This document shows positions 7,425 to 16,162 of a stretch of 64,000 nucleotides of DNA, in pieces. The DNA lies in the NCBI GenBank assembly GCA_963776565.1, contig CAVZNF010000007.1, positions 1 to 64,000 on the forward strand. The letters run 5' to 3'. The notes beneath the pieces are model-generated. The model ran no database searches. It was given only the letters and a program-made list of their open reading frames with translations, and was not told the origin of the DNA. Source of the stretch: GMQP-bins7 sp963776565. Lineage in GTDB: Bacteria > Actinomycetota > Thermoleophilia > Gaiellales > Gaiellaceae. The position numbers and the translations under genes are program-made. The stretch's first letter is position 1, and the number at the start of each line of letters is the position of its first letter.

Positions 7425-9860
7425 CTAGGGCCGTGGCCGGTGCGAGGAGAACGACATCAGCTGCTGGAAGGTCGGCCGGTTCGCCCAGCGCATGGTGTCG
7501 GGTAGCACGCCCGACGTGAACCGGATCCGCTCGCCCGTCGCGTCGGCGCGCCACGCGGACGGCGCAGGCCCCTGCTTCGACTCGAGCTCGGCGGCCGCCC
7601 CGTCGAGCGCAGCCCAGAGCGCTTCGCGGCACGTCGCGAGAACGCCCGCTCCGCAGTAGCGACGTGAGTACGGGCCGCGCACCTCGCGTCCGAGCAGCGT
7701 CCGCAGATCCTTGTCGACGTACCCGTACCAGCCCGAGATGTACGCCGAGCCACCGGGGTTCGCGTCGTCGCTGCGACCGTGCAGCGCCGCCAGCCGGCCG
7801 ACGAGCGGGCCGAGCACCGGTGTCATCACGGCGTCGGCGAGACGCGGCCACGCCGCGTCCATCACGGCAGCACCGGGATCGTCCACCTTTCCGTCGAGCT
7901 CTCGATCGAGCCGGCTCGATCCGTTCGTGCGCCAGCTGTCGAGAAGACCGGCCGCCGCCTCCGCGCGTGCGCTCGGCGCCGGGCCGGTCTGGAGCACGGC
8001 ACGGATGATCGGCCACACGCGGACGACGCGGAGGTCCTGTGTCGCCGCCTTGTTCATCGCGCCCGTCAGCGTCACGAGCGAGTGCTTCTTGTGCGCGGCG
8101 ACCGCTGCTCGTAGGAGATCGACGCGATGAACCGAGCCGTACGAGAAGTTCGAGTCGGCCGCGCCCACGTTCGCCGCAGGCCTGTTGTTCCAGTTGAGGA
8201 TCGTCCCCGAAGCGGGGTTGACTCCCCGTGCGTGCCCCGCGAACGGGACGAACCCACGCCAGTCGTAGTCCCCGTTGCCGATGGTCGGGAGCGCAGGGTC
8301 TGTGCCGGGACTGCGGATCGGAAGCCGTCCGCTCGAGAAGAGCGCGATGTCGCGATCGTCCGCGTAGAACCAGTTGAAGCTGAACTCGACGCCGTTCATC
8401 GTCGACAGGAAGTCCTTGGCCGACGTCACGCGTGCTGTGTTCAGGTCGTAGAAGGCCTTGGTCGAGAGGAGCTCGCGTCCACGGGTCGAGCGCTGGACCG
8501 AGATCGCGACGCGCTTCCCTCCGACCTTCGCGTAGCCGATCACCGGGCCATGCGTGGTCTCCTCGTACGAGATCTCCTGGTCGGGCTGTCCCTGCGCCTT
8601 CAGCGTGCCCGCGAAGAACCGCCGCATCGGCTCGCACTGGCCGCGGTACAGGTAGTGCACGTCGTCGTCGCACAGCGTCTCGACGAAGACGTCGAGATTG
8701 TCCGCCTGAGACGAGGTCGCGCTCCATGCGTAGTCCGGGCCACGTCCGATGAGGACCAGGGGCACCCCGGGGAACACGGCGCCTCGCACGTTGAAACCGG
8801 CACCGGTGAGCTCCATCTCCGCGAAGAACTCCGGGAAGAAGTACCCGACCTGCGGTCCGGCGACGAAGAGCGGGTGGCCGGTCTGCGACCGCTTCGCGCC
8901 GACCAGCAAAGCGTTCGAGGCGAGAGCGGGCGTCGTCAGCGCCGCGCCGGTGAAGCTGCCGTCGTCGATCAGCGCGCTTCCCGGCGTCGCAGCGAAGGGC
9001 ACTTCTTGCGGGAACGATCCGGGCAGGCTTACGGGAGCCTCGGGATCGTTGGACTCGCGCAGGTCGGCGAACACGCGCTGCGCGTCGGCGTCGCCGAGTC
9101 GGTCCCGCAACGCGTCCAGGAACATCGCGTTTCCGACCTCCTGCCCTCCGTTCGTGCCAAAACGCGCGGCGATCAACGCGGCGGACGCAACCACGTCGTT
9201 CGCGGTGAACGGCGCCGCCGCGATCCCCTTCGACGCGTAGTAGCCGTTGATCCCGGCCGCATAGGCGTTCACGAGCGCAAGGATCTTCGGCCCTACTCCG
9301 CGCTGCGCGCGAACGGCGTCGATCTGATTCGACAGGAACGCCTCGGCCTCCGGGCTCGGGACGAAGCTCTTGCCCGACAGCGCGAGCGCCAAGGGATCGA
9401 GTCCCGGCACGTCGAGCGCAGCGACCCGCGCGGGGCCGCGAATGAGCTGGAGCAGGAGGCCTCGATCGGCCGCCGTGACCCAGCCCGCTCCGTAGGCAAC
9501 GTCCGCCTGGGTCTTCCCGTTGACGTGAGCGACGCCGAAGCCGTCGCGCACGATCTTCACGCCCGGTCGAGGGCTCTCGCGCTTGAAACCCGCGAGCGAC
9601 GGCGCACCGAGCGGAGCCGGCTTGAACATGCGGCGAATGTCTCGCGCCGTGACGTTGCCCAAGCGCGGCGTCAGCGCGTCGTAGAGCTTTGCCTGGTCAC
9701 GCGTGTTCTTGTCGAACGCGACGCTGCCGTTCTCTCCCGGAGGCAGGATCGTCCACGCCGAGGTCGCGTAGTCACGCGGGGGGGCTGCCTCGAGCGGCGC
9801 GAGCACGACCGCCAACGCTGCGACGCAAGTCGCCAGCAGCGCGGCAAGGCGGCGGACCAC
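7425..9860 (-). CDS. secreted penicillin-acylase family (Ntn) amidohydrolase
   Basis: 811 residues from GTG 9860, with a signal peptide (LAALLATCVAALAVVLAPL). The precursor architecture is an alpha chain, a spacer, then the beta chain starting at the N-terminal nucleophile. The sequence PALASNALLVGAKRS places the nucleophile serine at about residue 315, and PLFVAGPQVGYFFP follows as in penicillin G and AHL acylases. YAGSR-like regions later (FSFNWFYADDRDIALF, NWNNRPA) also fit. The family cleaves amides such as penicillins, N-acyl-homoserine lactones or acylated amino acids; nothing nearby indicates antibiotic synthesis, so quorum-signal or lipopeptide hydrolysis is as likely. Confidence 0.87.
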   Translation of the reverse strand: MVRRLAALLATCVAALAVVLAPLEAAPPRDYATSAWTILPPGENGSVAFDKNTRDQAKLYDALTPRLGNVTARDIRRMFKPAPLGAPSLAGFKRESPRPGVKIVRDGFGVAHVNGKTQADVAYGAGWVTAADRGLLLQLIRGPARVAALDVPGLDPLALALSGKSFVPSPEAEAFLSNQIDAVRAQRGVGPKILALVNAYAAGINGYYASKGIAAAPFTANDVVASAALIAARFGTNGGQEVGNAMFLDALRDRLGDADAQRVFADLRESNDPEAPVSLPGSFPQEVPFAATPGSALIDDGSFTGAALTTPALASNALLVGAKRSQTGHPLFVAGPQVGYFFPEFFAEMELTGAGFNVRGAVFPGVPLVLIGRGPDYAWSATSSQADNLDVFVETLCDDDVHYLYRGQCEPMRRFFAGTLKAQGQPDQEISYEETTHGPVIGYAKVGGKRVAISVQRSTRGRELLSTKAFYDLNTARVTSAKDFLSTMNGVEFSFNWFYADDRDIALFSSGRLPIRSPGTDPALPTIGNGDYDWRGFVPFAGHARGVNPASGTILNWNNRPAANVGAADSNFSYGSVHRVDLLRAAVAAHKKHSLVTLTGAMNKAATQDLRVVRVWPIIRAVLQTGPAPSARAEAAAGLLDSWRTNGSSRLDRELDGKVDDPGAAVMDAAWPRLADAVMTPVLGPLVGRLAALHGRSDDANPGGSAYISGWYGYVDKDLRTLLGREVRGPYSRRYCGAGVLATCREALWAALDGAAAELESKQGPAPSAWRADATGERIRFTSGVLPDTMRWANRPTFQQLMSFSSHRPRP

Positions 9861-9902
9861 GTGCGGGATGGTAGCCAGCGTTGACGCAATACAGTCCGCC
9901 CG

Positions 9903-10607
9903 GTGGACGCCCTCCTCGCGTTTGCGGCGGCGCTCGTCACGCTGCGGCTCTCCGGCGATCTCGTCCGCCGCTATCGCAGGCGGCGCGCACCCGAGCTCGC
10001 GGCCTGGGCGGCGGGTCTCGGCGCCTATTCGGTCGCGGCCGCAGCTCTCGCATGGGGCGCGGCTGCAGGATGGAGCGATACCGCGTTCCGCGTCTACTAC
10101 CTGGGAGGCGCGCTCCTGACTGCTGCGCTTCTCGGCGTCGGCTCACTCCTTCTCGTGGGGAAGCGGTGGATCAAGCCGATCGCGCTCGTCTATGTCGGTC
10201 TCGCGCTCGGCGTCGCGCTCGCCGTGCCCCTCCAGGCCACGATCTCGGGAACGGAGATCCCGGAGGCCCAGCACGTCCTTGATCTGTGGCCCGCGCGCGT
10301 TCTCGCGATCGCCGGCAACTCGCTCGGCACGCTCGCGGTCGTGTCAGTCGCGATCGCCACCTTCCGCTCTCGTCCGGTCGGAAACGCGCTGATCCTCGCC
10401 GGGATCGCGGTCGCCGGAATCGGAAGCGGTCTAGCGGGGCTCGGGATCGGAGCTCTCGCGCCGGCGATCGTCGTTGCCGCGCTCCTGCTCTACGCGGGGT
10501 TCGTCGCTCCCTCGCTCCCGAAGCCAAACCGCAACGAGCAGTCCGGCGACCACCACGGCAAGCGACGCCTCGACGATGGCCCCGGGGACCCCTCCGTGGG
10601 CTACTAG
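9903..10607 (+). CDS. hypothetical multi-pass membrane protein
   Basis: 234 residues from GTG 9903, divergent from the acylase gene with only a 42-nt gap that must hold both promoters. About six to seven hydrophobic segments are spread over residues 1-205 (LLAFAAALVTLRL, AWAAGLGAYSVAAAALAW, LGGALLTAALLGVGSLLLV, IALVYVGLALGVALAVPL, GNSLGTLAVVSVAIATF, ALILAGIAVAGIGSGLAGLGIG, APAIVVAALLLYAGF). A charged cytosolic tail (residues 206-234) ends the protein. I recognise no family. Its stop overlaps the end of the convergent membrane gene by 4 nt. Confidence 0.7.
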   Translation: MDALLAFAAALVTLRLSGDLVRRYRRRRAPELAAWAAGLGAYSVAAAALAWGAAAGWSDTAFRVYYLGGALLTAALLGVGSLLLVGKRWIKPIALVYVGLALGVALAVPLQATISGTEIPEAQHVLDLWPARVLAIAGNSLGTLAVVSVAIATFRSRPVGNALILAGIAVAGIGSGLAGLGIGALAPAIVVAALLLYAGFVAPSLPKPNRNEQSGDHHGKRRLDDGPGDPSVGY

Positions 10608-11965
10608 CCACGCGAGAGGAGCCACAGGCCTCCGACGGTGTAGAGCACCATCAGCGCGAGCATCGGATACTGCGAGCGCAAGGCGGTGCGTCGATCCTCG
10701 AAGATCGCCACCGCGCGATCGTGCGCGATCGCGAGACCCGCGACGTGGCCGACGACGAGCGCCCCGACCTGGACGTACCAGACCGTCTCCGGCGTCACGA
10801 TCGCCAGGTTCGGCGCCCAGCCGACGGTCCCGAAGAGATCCCAGCCACGGCCGAAGGGATCGGACGCGAGCGGGATGATGAACTGGCCTTGGATGACGAA
10901 CAACGAGAAGTAGTGCGCGACCATGTACGCGGCAGCGATCGGAACCAGCGGGAGGACGAAGTCCGGGACGAGTGATCGTCGCGATCGGGTCAGCGCGCGA
11001 GCCGCCCAGACCGCGCCGAGGTACGTGAGCGTCACCGCCGCAACGAATGCCGTCAGCCCCGCGACGTTCACGAGCGTCGTCGCGAGATCCACCGTGCGCT
11101 GTGCCGATCCGGCCAAGTCCGCTCGGATGTCGCCGATCAGGTTGCTCCACGTGATCGTGCGCGAGAACCCGTCGAAGCTCGTGGAGCCCAGCATGACTGC
11201 CACGAAGACGAGCGTCCCGCGGACGCGCTCGTCTCCGCCGAGCCCCGTGAAGGGCCAGCGCACGACGACGGCTCCGTCCCGAACGGCGAACGGAGCGATT
11301 CGCGAGAGGAGCTCGAACGCGACCGCGAATCCCTCGCCGCAGCGCGTCCACGCGTCGCGACCGTAGACGGCCATTCCCGCGAGCGCCCAGTACGAGTAGA
11401 GCGCCGTCGCTATCGCGAGCGTGCGCGGGTATGCCGGCCGCGGGTTCGCGAGCTCGAGGGCGACGAAGGCGAAGAGCGCGGCAGCCGCCGGATACCGACC
11501 CCAACGGCCCGACCACTCGAGAACGGGACGCGCCTCGCGCCCACCTCGCTCGAGCACCCACACGGTCGCGTCGGCGAGAGCGCGCCACGGGCTGAGCGCG
11601 CGCCACACGTTCCCGAACAGGATCGACAGCAGCGGGACGCCGAGCCAGAAGATCACGTAGACGAAGGTGGGCGCGAAGTTCAAGAGCTCGGTCCCGATGC
11701 CGAAGAGCGCGGTCGCCAGCGTCAGGAAGAGGAGCGCCACCGCGAGCACCTGGAGCACGACGCGCAGACCGGTCGAGAGCAGGAAGGCGCTGAGCGACGC
11801 GGGAAGGCGGCGTCCGTCGCCGTGAGCCTCGAGCAGCGGCCGTTTCCACAGCAGCCCGAGGAGGACGAAGGAGACGACGAGAACGATCGCCGCCGTGGTG
11901 AAGAAGAACGACTCAGGGACCGGCAAGTCGCGAACCCCGCCGATCCCGTGAGCCAGGATGTTCAT
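10604..11965 (-). CDS. large multi-pass membrane protein, uncharacterised actinobacterial family
   Basis: 453 residues from ATG 11965, which overlaps the lipoprotein stop as ATGA. The N-terminus HGIGGVRDLPVPESFFF precedes roughly 10-12 transmembrane segments (AAIVLVVSFVLLGLL, LQVLAVALLFLTLATAL, FVYVIFWLGVPLLSILFG and so on). Conserved-looking loops include NVWRALSPWRALADAT and GRYPAAAALFAF. Similar actinobacterial proteins are sometimes labelled fenitrothion hydrolase in databases; I see no hydrolase motif and do not adopt that name. Co-transcription with the upstream cupredoxin-like lipoprotein suggests an envelope function. Confidence 0.75.
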   Translation of the reverse strand: MNILAHGIGGVRDLPVPESFFFTTAAIVLVVSFVLLGLLWKRPLLEAHGDGRRLPASLSAFLLSTGLRVVLQVLAVALLFLTLATALFGIGTELLNFAPTFVYVIFWLGVPLLSILFGNVWRALSPWRALADATVWVLERGGREARPVLEWSGRWGRYPAAAALFAFVALELANPRPAYPRTLAIATALYSYWALAGMAVYGRDAWTRCGEGFAVAFELLSRIAPFAVRDGAVVVRWPFTGLGGDERVRGTLVFVAVMLGSTSFDGFSRTITWSNLIGDIRADLAGSAQRTVDLATTLVNVAGLTAFVAAVTLTYLGAVWAARALTRSRRSLVPDFVLPLVPIAAAYMVAHYFSLFVIQGQFIIPLASDPFGRGWDLFGTVGWAPNLAIVTPETVWYVQVGALVVGHVAGLAIAHDRAVAIFEDRRTALRSQYPMLALMVLYTVGGLWLLSRG

Positions 11966-12367
11966 GGGTTGACGGTCAACTCGGCGATCTGCACTCCGTG
12001 GCTCTCGAGCTCGACCTCGAAGACACCGGGGAGCGTGGCGGTGAACGGCAGCCTCGCCGTTCCACCGGCGGCGACATCGCGCATGATGTCGTAGCCGTGC
12101 ACATGGATCTCGTCCGCAACGTCGGACTTCACGATGAGGACGACACGATCTCCCTTGTCGACGGACTCGCGGACGATGCCGTCTTTCGGCACGCCGTTCA
12201 CGATGACGATGCTCACGACCGTCGGCGTCACTGCTTCGGTCGTCGTCGTCGTCTGTCTCGGCGGTCGTCGAGTCGGTCGACGACGCGCTCGAGCTGTCGT
12301 CCGAGCCGCACCCGGCCAGTGCCGTCGCGGCGAGCACGCAAGCACACGCGAGCAAGAGCTTCTTCAA
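11962..12367 (-). CDS. lipoprotein with a cupredoxin-like C-terminal domain, frame broken near 12243-12262
   Basis: The TTG at 12367, preceded by GGAGGAGACC, starts a lipoprotein signal (LLLACACVLAATALAGC, lipobox cysteine then a Ser/Thr/Asp linker). The first frame runs into acidic DDDDD while the folded domain (TPTVVSIVIVNG, DRVVLIVKSDVADEIHVHGYD, LPFTATLPGVFEVELES) is in the neighbouring frame. The switch falls in a short (GAC/ACG)n repeat where a single-base slip joins them. The domain resembles cupredoxin-type beta sandwiches, with HVHGYD as a possible ligand loop. It is presumably one exported lipoprotein feeding the membrane protein downstream; an ATG five codons upstream is an alternative start. 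Confidence 0.6.
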
Positions 12368-12413
12368 GGTCTCCTCCTCCATCGTTCGAGCCGCCTGAGA
12401 GGCGGCATGGTGA

Positions 12414-12938
12414 TCAACGGGACCGGAGGAGCCTCGGGGGTCCTCGACCGGGCGGAATCCTGACGTCGATCGGATCGAGCGCGCCGATAGGGATCATGGC
12501 GCGCACGAAAGTCCAGTTCGGGCAGATCGACGTCCGGAGGACGCCGTCGCCGACCAGACCGAGCAACCAGCGGGCCAGCGCCCAGGCCACGAGCGCCACG
12601 GGAATCTGCAGAGCGAGCCCGACGACGAACGCGGGCGAGGTGAGGAGCATCGGGACCCCGCCGTCGTGAACGAGCCGTTCGATGTGCTCCTGAAGAACGA
12701 AGGTCGTGAGTCCGACCAGCGGGAAGGCTCGGGCAGGCGGCGCATTCGTGCGCGTGCCCAGCGCCGCGAGGATCACCCCGGCGACCGTCAGGATGAGCAG
12801 AACCTGCGGCGCGTGCTCAAGGTAGGCGTGAAACGGATCGGTCGGCGTCGACGTCAGCCGATAGGCGAGCCCGTGTCCGATCAACACGCCCGCGGCGGCG
12901 ACCGGTGAGACGACGAGCCACACCCGGGTGCGGTTCAC
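12414..12938 (-). CDS. hypothetical membrane protein
   Basis: 174 residues with four clear membrane segments (WLVVSPVAAAGVLIGHGLAY, QVLLILTVAGVILAALG, FPLVGLTTFVLQEHIERLV with polar breaks, VVGLALQIPVALVAWALA). It contains HGLAYRL and HAPQVLLI, histidines at membrane edges. Unknown family. It lies 31 nt upstream of the lipoprotein gene on the same strand, so these three minus-strand genes (membrane protein, lipoprotein, large membrane protein) probably form an operon for an unidentified envelope process. Confidence 0.65.
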   Translation of the reverse strand: MNRTRVWLVVSPVAAAGVLIGHGLAYRLTSTPTDPFHAYLEHAPQVLLILTVAGVILAALGTRTNAPPARAFPLVGLTTFVLQEHIERLVHDGGVPMLLTSPAFVVGLALQIPVALVAWALARWLLGLVGDGVLRTSICPNWTFVRAMIPIGALDPIDVRIPPGRGPPRLLRSR

Positions 12939-12966
12939 GCGCCGATGATACGTCCCTGATCCGCTG

Positions 12967-14292
12967 TCAACGGGCTAGAGCCAGTCGCGCTACCGGCGCC
13001 CAACGAACCGAGAACTGGGGACTCAGCGCGAGCGCCCGCGCATACCAGTCGCGCATGGCGGCCCTATTTCCGGCACATCCCTCTGCGTAGCCACGGTGGA
13101 AGTAGAGGAGCGGATCCTGCGTTCCGAGACGGAGCGCTCGCTCCGTGAGAGGCAGGGCTTCGTCGCACCGCCCCGCGCGCGCCAGCGCCCAGCCGAGGGC
13201 GTCGTCGCCGTAGATCGACGGTCGGTCGGCGCGAGCGCGTCGCGCGAGCTCGACCGTCTCGGCCGGGCGGATCAGGTTGTCCGCGCGATACGAGGCCGAC
13301 TCGAGATCGGCCTGGACGCCGTTTGCCTCGAGTAGCCGATCGATCACTGCGACCGTGGCCCGCTGGCGCCGCGCTTCATCCGCCTGGCCGGCGCGCGCGA
13401 GGAGGTCTCCGAGGAGGGCGACCGCCTGCGAGGTGGGAGTCGAATCAACGGCGCGGCGCGCCTCACGGATCGCGGTGCGAAGGTTGCCGTCCGCCGCCTC
13501 GACGCGAGCGAGCTCGACGCGAGCGCTCGGGTAGCCGGGCAGGGAGGCGAGCGCGGCAATCACGTGACGGCGAGCGATCCGGTTCCTACCCATCGCGAGC
13601 TCGAGCTTGGCGAGCTCGACGTGCGCCCACGCCGTCGGCTCGGGCTGTCCCGCGGCGGAGAGGAGTGCAAGGCGCATCGCCGCTGCCGCGCCGGTGCGGT
13701 CGCCGCTGAGCTCCCGCGCATAAGCGATGCGTGCGTAGGAGGCGAGACTGGGACGGAGCGAGATCATCCGCTCGAACGCTGCGAACGCGGCGTCGTAGCG
13801 CCCGAGCTCGATGAGCGCGTCACCGATGACGCCGTACGGCCGGTAGGAGCCGGGCAGCAGCTTCTCGGCATGACGCCCGTACGTCAGTGCAGCTCGAAAC
13901 TCGTGCTGGATGAGCGCGAGCGACCCCAGTCCGAGCACGGCGTTCGCGTCGTCGTTCCCGAAGTGGAGCGCGCGTCGCAAGGCCACCTCCGAGCGCGGAA
14001 GGTACGAGGCGTCTGCTGTCTCACGCCAGCGCAGCTGGTACGCGAAGCCGAGCTGGACGAGAAGCTCGGGGTCACGCGGGCGAGCGTGCACCTCGGTTTC
14101 GAGTCGGCTCACTCCCGCTGCGCCGACTCCTCCCGCCGTTCCGGTGAGCGCGTGCTCGACGAGCACACCGGAAGCAGCGGAGGATGCCGGCACTGCAGAG
14201 CGAGACTCGGCGAGGACGCCGCCGACGAGGCTCCCGAGGGCGAGCGCGACCGCAACCGCGCCCCCCACCAGGAGTGTCGTTCGTCGTCTCAC
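12967..14292 (-). CDS. TPR-repeat protein with N-terminal membrane anchor
   Basis: 441 residues from GTG 14292. A single hydrophobic helix (TTLLVGGAVAVALALGSLVGG) anchors or exports the protein. The rest is alpha-helical tetratricopeptide repeats, for example PELLVQLGFAYQLRW, NAVLGLGSLALIQHEF, GVIGDALIELGRYDAAF, YARIAYARELSGDRT and ALGWALARAGRCDEALPL. It begins 19 nt after the DUF4331 gene on the same strand; TPR/DUF4331 neighbours are known in actinobacteria, so a shared extracytoplasmic role is likely. No catalytic motif is visible. Confidence 0.8.
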   Translation of the reverse strand: MRRRTTLLVGGAVAVALALGSLVGGVLAESRSAVPASSAASGVLVEHALTGTAGGVGAAGVSRLETEVHARPRDPELLVQLGFAYQLRWRETADASYLPRSEVALRRALHFGNDDANAVLGLGSLALIQHEFRAALTYGRHAEKLLPGSYRPYGVIGDALIELGRYDAAFAAFERMISLRPSLASYARIAYARELSGDRTGAAAAMRLALLSAAGQPEPTAWAHVELAKLELAMGRNRIARRHVIAALASLPGYPSARVELARVEAADGNLRTAIREARRAVDSTPTSQAVALLGDLLARAGQADEARRQRATVAVIDRLLEANGVQADLESASYRADNLIRPAETVELARRARADRPSIYGDDALGWALARAGRCDEALPLTERALRLGTQDPLLYFHRGYAEGCAGNRAAMRDWYARALALSPQFSVRWAPVARLALAR

Positions 14293-14311
14293 GCCGAGCC
14301 TCGCCCGCGTC

Positions 14312-15781
14312 CTACTTGTGTCCCGTGTGGTCGTAGCCCTGGTTCGGGGCCGCGACGTAGGGGAAGTTCGCGAGGAACGGATTGTCGGCGTTCGTATCCA
14401 CCCCGTCACCCACGATGTTGTTCGGAGAGCGGTTCGCATTCCCGTTGCAGAACCCGAAGCTCTCGATGATCGGCCCCACGACAGGCCCATATCCGCAGGC
14501 GATCGCGCGGATCTCGATGTCCGTCACGTCGTCCTCGAGCCGCCGCCCGTTCGGGAAGCCCGAGAACTCGCCGCCGAGCAGCCCGAGCCGGTTGCCCGTG
14601 CCGGCAGGCGGCGCCGTGAACTGCGTGTTCAGGCGCAGCAGGTCGGCTTTGGTCTCGCCGGTGAGGTTCAGCGTCGGCACGCCGGTGAGCAATACGGCGA
14701 CGAGATCGCCGCGCCCGCTCGTCGGTATGGCAGACGGAGTTGTTCCGATTACCGGGTAGAGCGCGTTGATGATGCCCGCGAGCTCGGGACTCGTGTACCG
14801 GTCTTCGAACTGCTTGTCCCTGCTCGGGTCGGACGCGTTCCAGTAGTCCTTCTTCCCGATCGGGATGACGACCTCGTTGACGAGCGGGTTGCCGAGCCGC
14901 GAGACCTGGACCAGCGGTCCGTTCGCGTCGAACGTCCCGTCACCGCTGAGGATCCGGATCTTCGGCCGGCTCGCGCTGGCGTAGATCCCGATCGTCCCGT
15001 CCGCGAGCGGAGCCTTGAGCAGATCCGTCTTCGGAACCTGGATCGCGATCGTGTGGACGTTGTAGTTGAGGACGCCGTCCGTGCCCATGAGCTCGTTCGC
15101 CAGCGGGATGGCGTGCAGCGAGTTGAACTGACGCAGCCCGCCGAGGTCGAAGATCGACCCGAGATCGACGAAGAACGGATCGTCGCGCGGACCGGCGAAG
15201 ACCTTGCGGTCGCCGCCGAGGTCAACGACACCCTGGTACGGGGCGTAAGTCGCCGAGTTGGAGCGTGGCCCGATGTTCGTGGGCGGCACGCCGAGGTTCG
15301 AGCCGAGCGTCGTCGACCCGGACTTCGTCACCCTCGTGACGGAGTACGTCTGCTTGACGCTCAGGTTGTCAGCCTGGCTCGCCGGCGTATCGATCGGCCC
15401 GGTGTTGTAGAGGAAAGTGTTCGGATTCGACACCTGCGTCTTGAACCGGAAGTGGTACGCGACGTCTTCGCGCCCGTCGCCGTTGTTGTCGATGTTCAAG
15501 GCATAGAGAACGGTCGGATCGAACCGGTAATAGTTCGGCCCGCCCGCCGGATCCTCGAACGGGATGTAGTTCGCGATGATCGTGACCGTGCTCGGCTTGT
15601 CCGGGCTCACAAACGCGTAGACGTCCGTGTTGTCGGCGGCCGGGTCGTCCGCGATCAGCGGAGCTTCCCTGTGGCTCGAGGCTTTCGCCCCCGACGGCCC
15701 AACCGCGCCGACGAGCGCAGCGGCGACCACGGCGGACGCGACTGCCGCGCCCAGCGTGAGGAGCAGTAGTCCCCTCTTCAT
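14312..15781 (-). CDS. secreted DUF4331 domain protein
   Basis: 489 residues with a signal peptide (LLLLTLGAAVASAVVAAALVG). The mature N-terminus SSHREAPLIADDPAADNTDVYAF is the DUF4331 signature; further family features are FEDPAGGPNYYRFDP, NGDGREDVAYHFRFK and IAIQVPKTDLL. I start it at ATG 15781, preceded by GAAAGGAGATC. The reading frame continues open beyond this start toward gatB, but that is chance in GC-rich DNA. DUF4331 proteins are exported and of unknown function. It is followed by the TPR gene. Confidence 0.88.
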   Translation of the reverse strand: MKRGLLLLTLGAAVASAVVAAALVGAVGPSGAKASSHREAPLIADDPAADNTDVYAFVSPDKPSTVTIIANYIPFEDPAGGPNYYRFDPTVLYALNIDNNGDGREDVAYHFRFKTQVSNPNTFLYNTGPIDTPASQADNLSVKQTYSVTRVTKSGSTTLGSNLGVPPTNIGPRSNSATYAPYQGVVDLGGDRKVFAGPRDDPFFVDLGSIFDLGGLRQFNSLHAIPLANELMGTDGVLNYNVHTIAIQVPKTDLLKAPLADGTIGIYASASRPKIRILSGDGTFDANGPLVQVSRLGNPLVNEVVIPIGKKDYWNASDPSRDKQFEDRYTSPELAGIINALYPVIGTTPSAIPTSGRGDLVAVLLTGVPTLNLTGETKADLLRLNTQFTAPPAGTGNRLGLLGGEFSGFPNGRRLEDDVTDIEIRAIACGYGPVVGPIIESFGFCNGNANRSPNNIVGDGVDTNADNPFLANFPYVAAPNQGYDHTGHK

Positions 15782-15859
15782 GCCGATCTCCTTTCCTCGT
15801 TGTGACGGAGGTCGGCGTGGTTCGCTGCGCCGCTCGAACCGGTTCGCTACGTTCCCGCG

Positions 15860-16162
15860 GTGGAGTGGGATCAGTCGGTCGTTTGGATCACGACCCGCAC
15901 GATCAAACCGGGGACGTACGACGAGTTCCGCAAGGCATGGCGGCCTTCGGACTTCCCGGCCGGCATGGTTCGCGCCTACGAATGCTTCTCGGAGGAGCGC
16001 AACGAGGTCGTCGGGATCTCGGTCTGGGACTCGTTCGACTCGCGTGAGCGCTACCGCCTGTCGGACGTCGAGGCCGAGCGCCAGCGCGCGATGGCGCCGT
16101 TTGTGGAGGCCGAGAGCTCGGGCCTCTACGTCGGTCGCGAGCTGGAGATTCCGACGGCCTAA
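15860..16162 (+). CDS. small dimeric alpha/beta-barrel-like protein
   Basis: 100 residues from GTG 15860. The pattern VWITTRTIKPGTYDEFRKAW at the start, followed by ISVWDSFDSRERYRLSD, resembles the ferredoxin-like dimeric alpha/beta barrel (ABM/DUF4188-like) fold that contributes to heme oxygenases, quinol monooxygenases and many small unknown proteins. No catalytic residues are identifiable. It is a single gene between two minus-strand operons; its stop overlaps the end of gatB by 4 nt. Confidence 0.65.
   Translation: MEWDQSVVWITTRTIKPGTYDEFRKAWRPSDFPAGMVRAYECFSEERNEVVGISVWDSFDSRERYRLSDVEAERQRAMAPFVEAESSGLYVGRELEIPTA

Noticed and set aside
7425..9860. Beta-lactam antibiotic synthesis
   Set aside because: The acylase family is broad and no other antibiotic genes are nearby.
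10604..11965. Fenitrothion hydrolase annotation
   Set aside because: No hydrolase motif is visible, only a polytopic membrane protein; the label appears to be inherited.
10604..12382. A 592-residue lipoprotein/membrane fusion
   Set aside because: The joined middle part is the wrong frame of the lipoprotein domain; ATGA overlap and family features show two genes.
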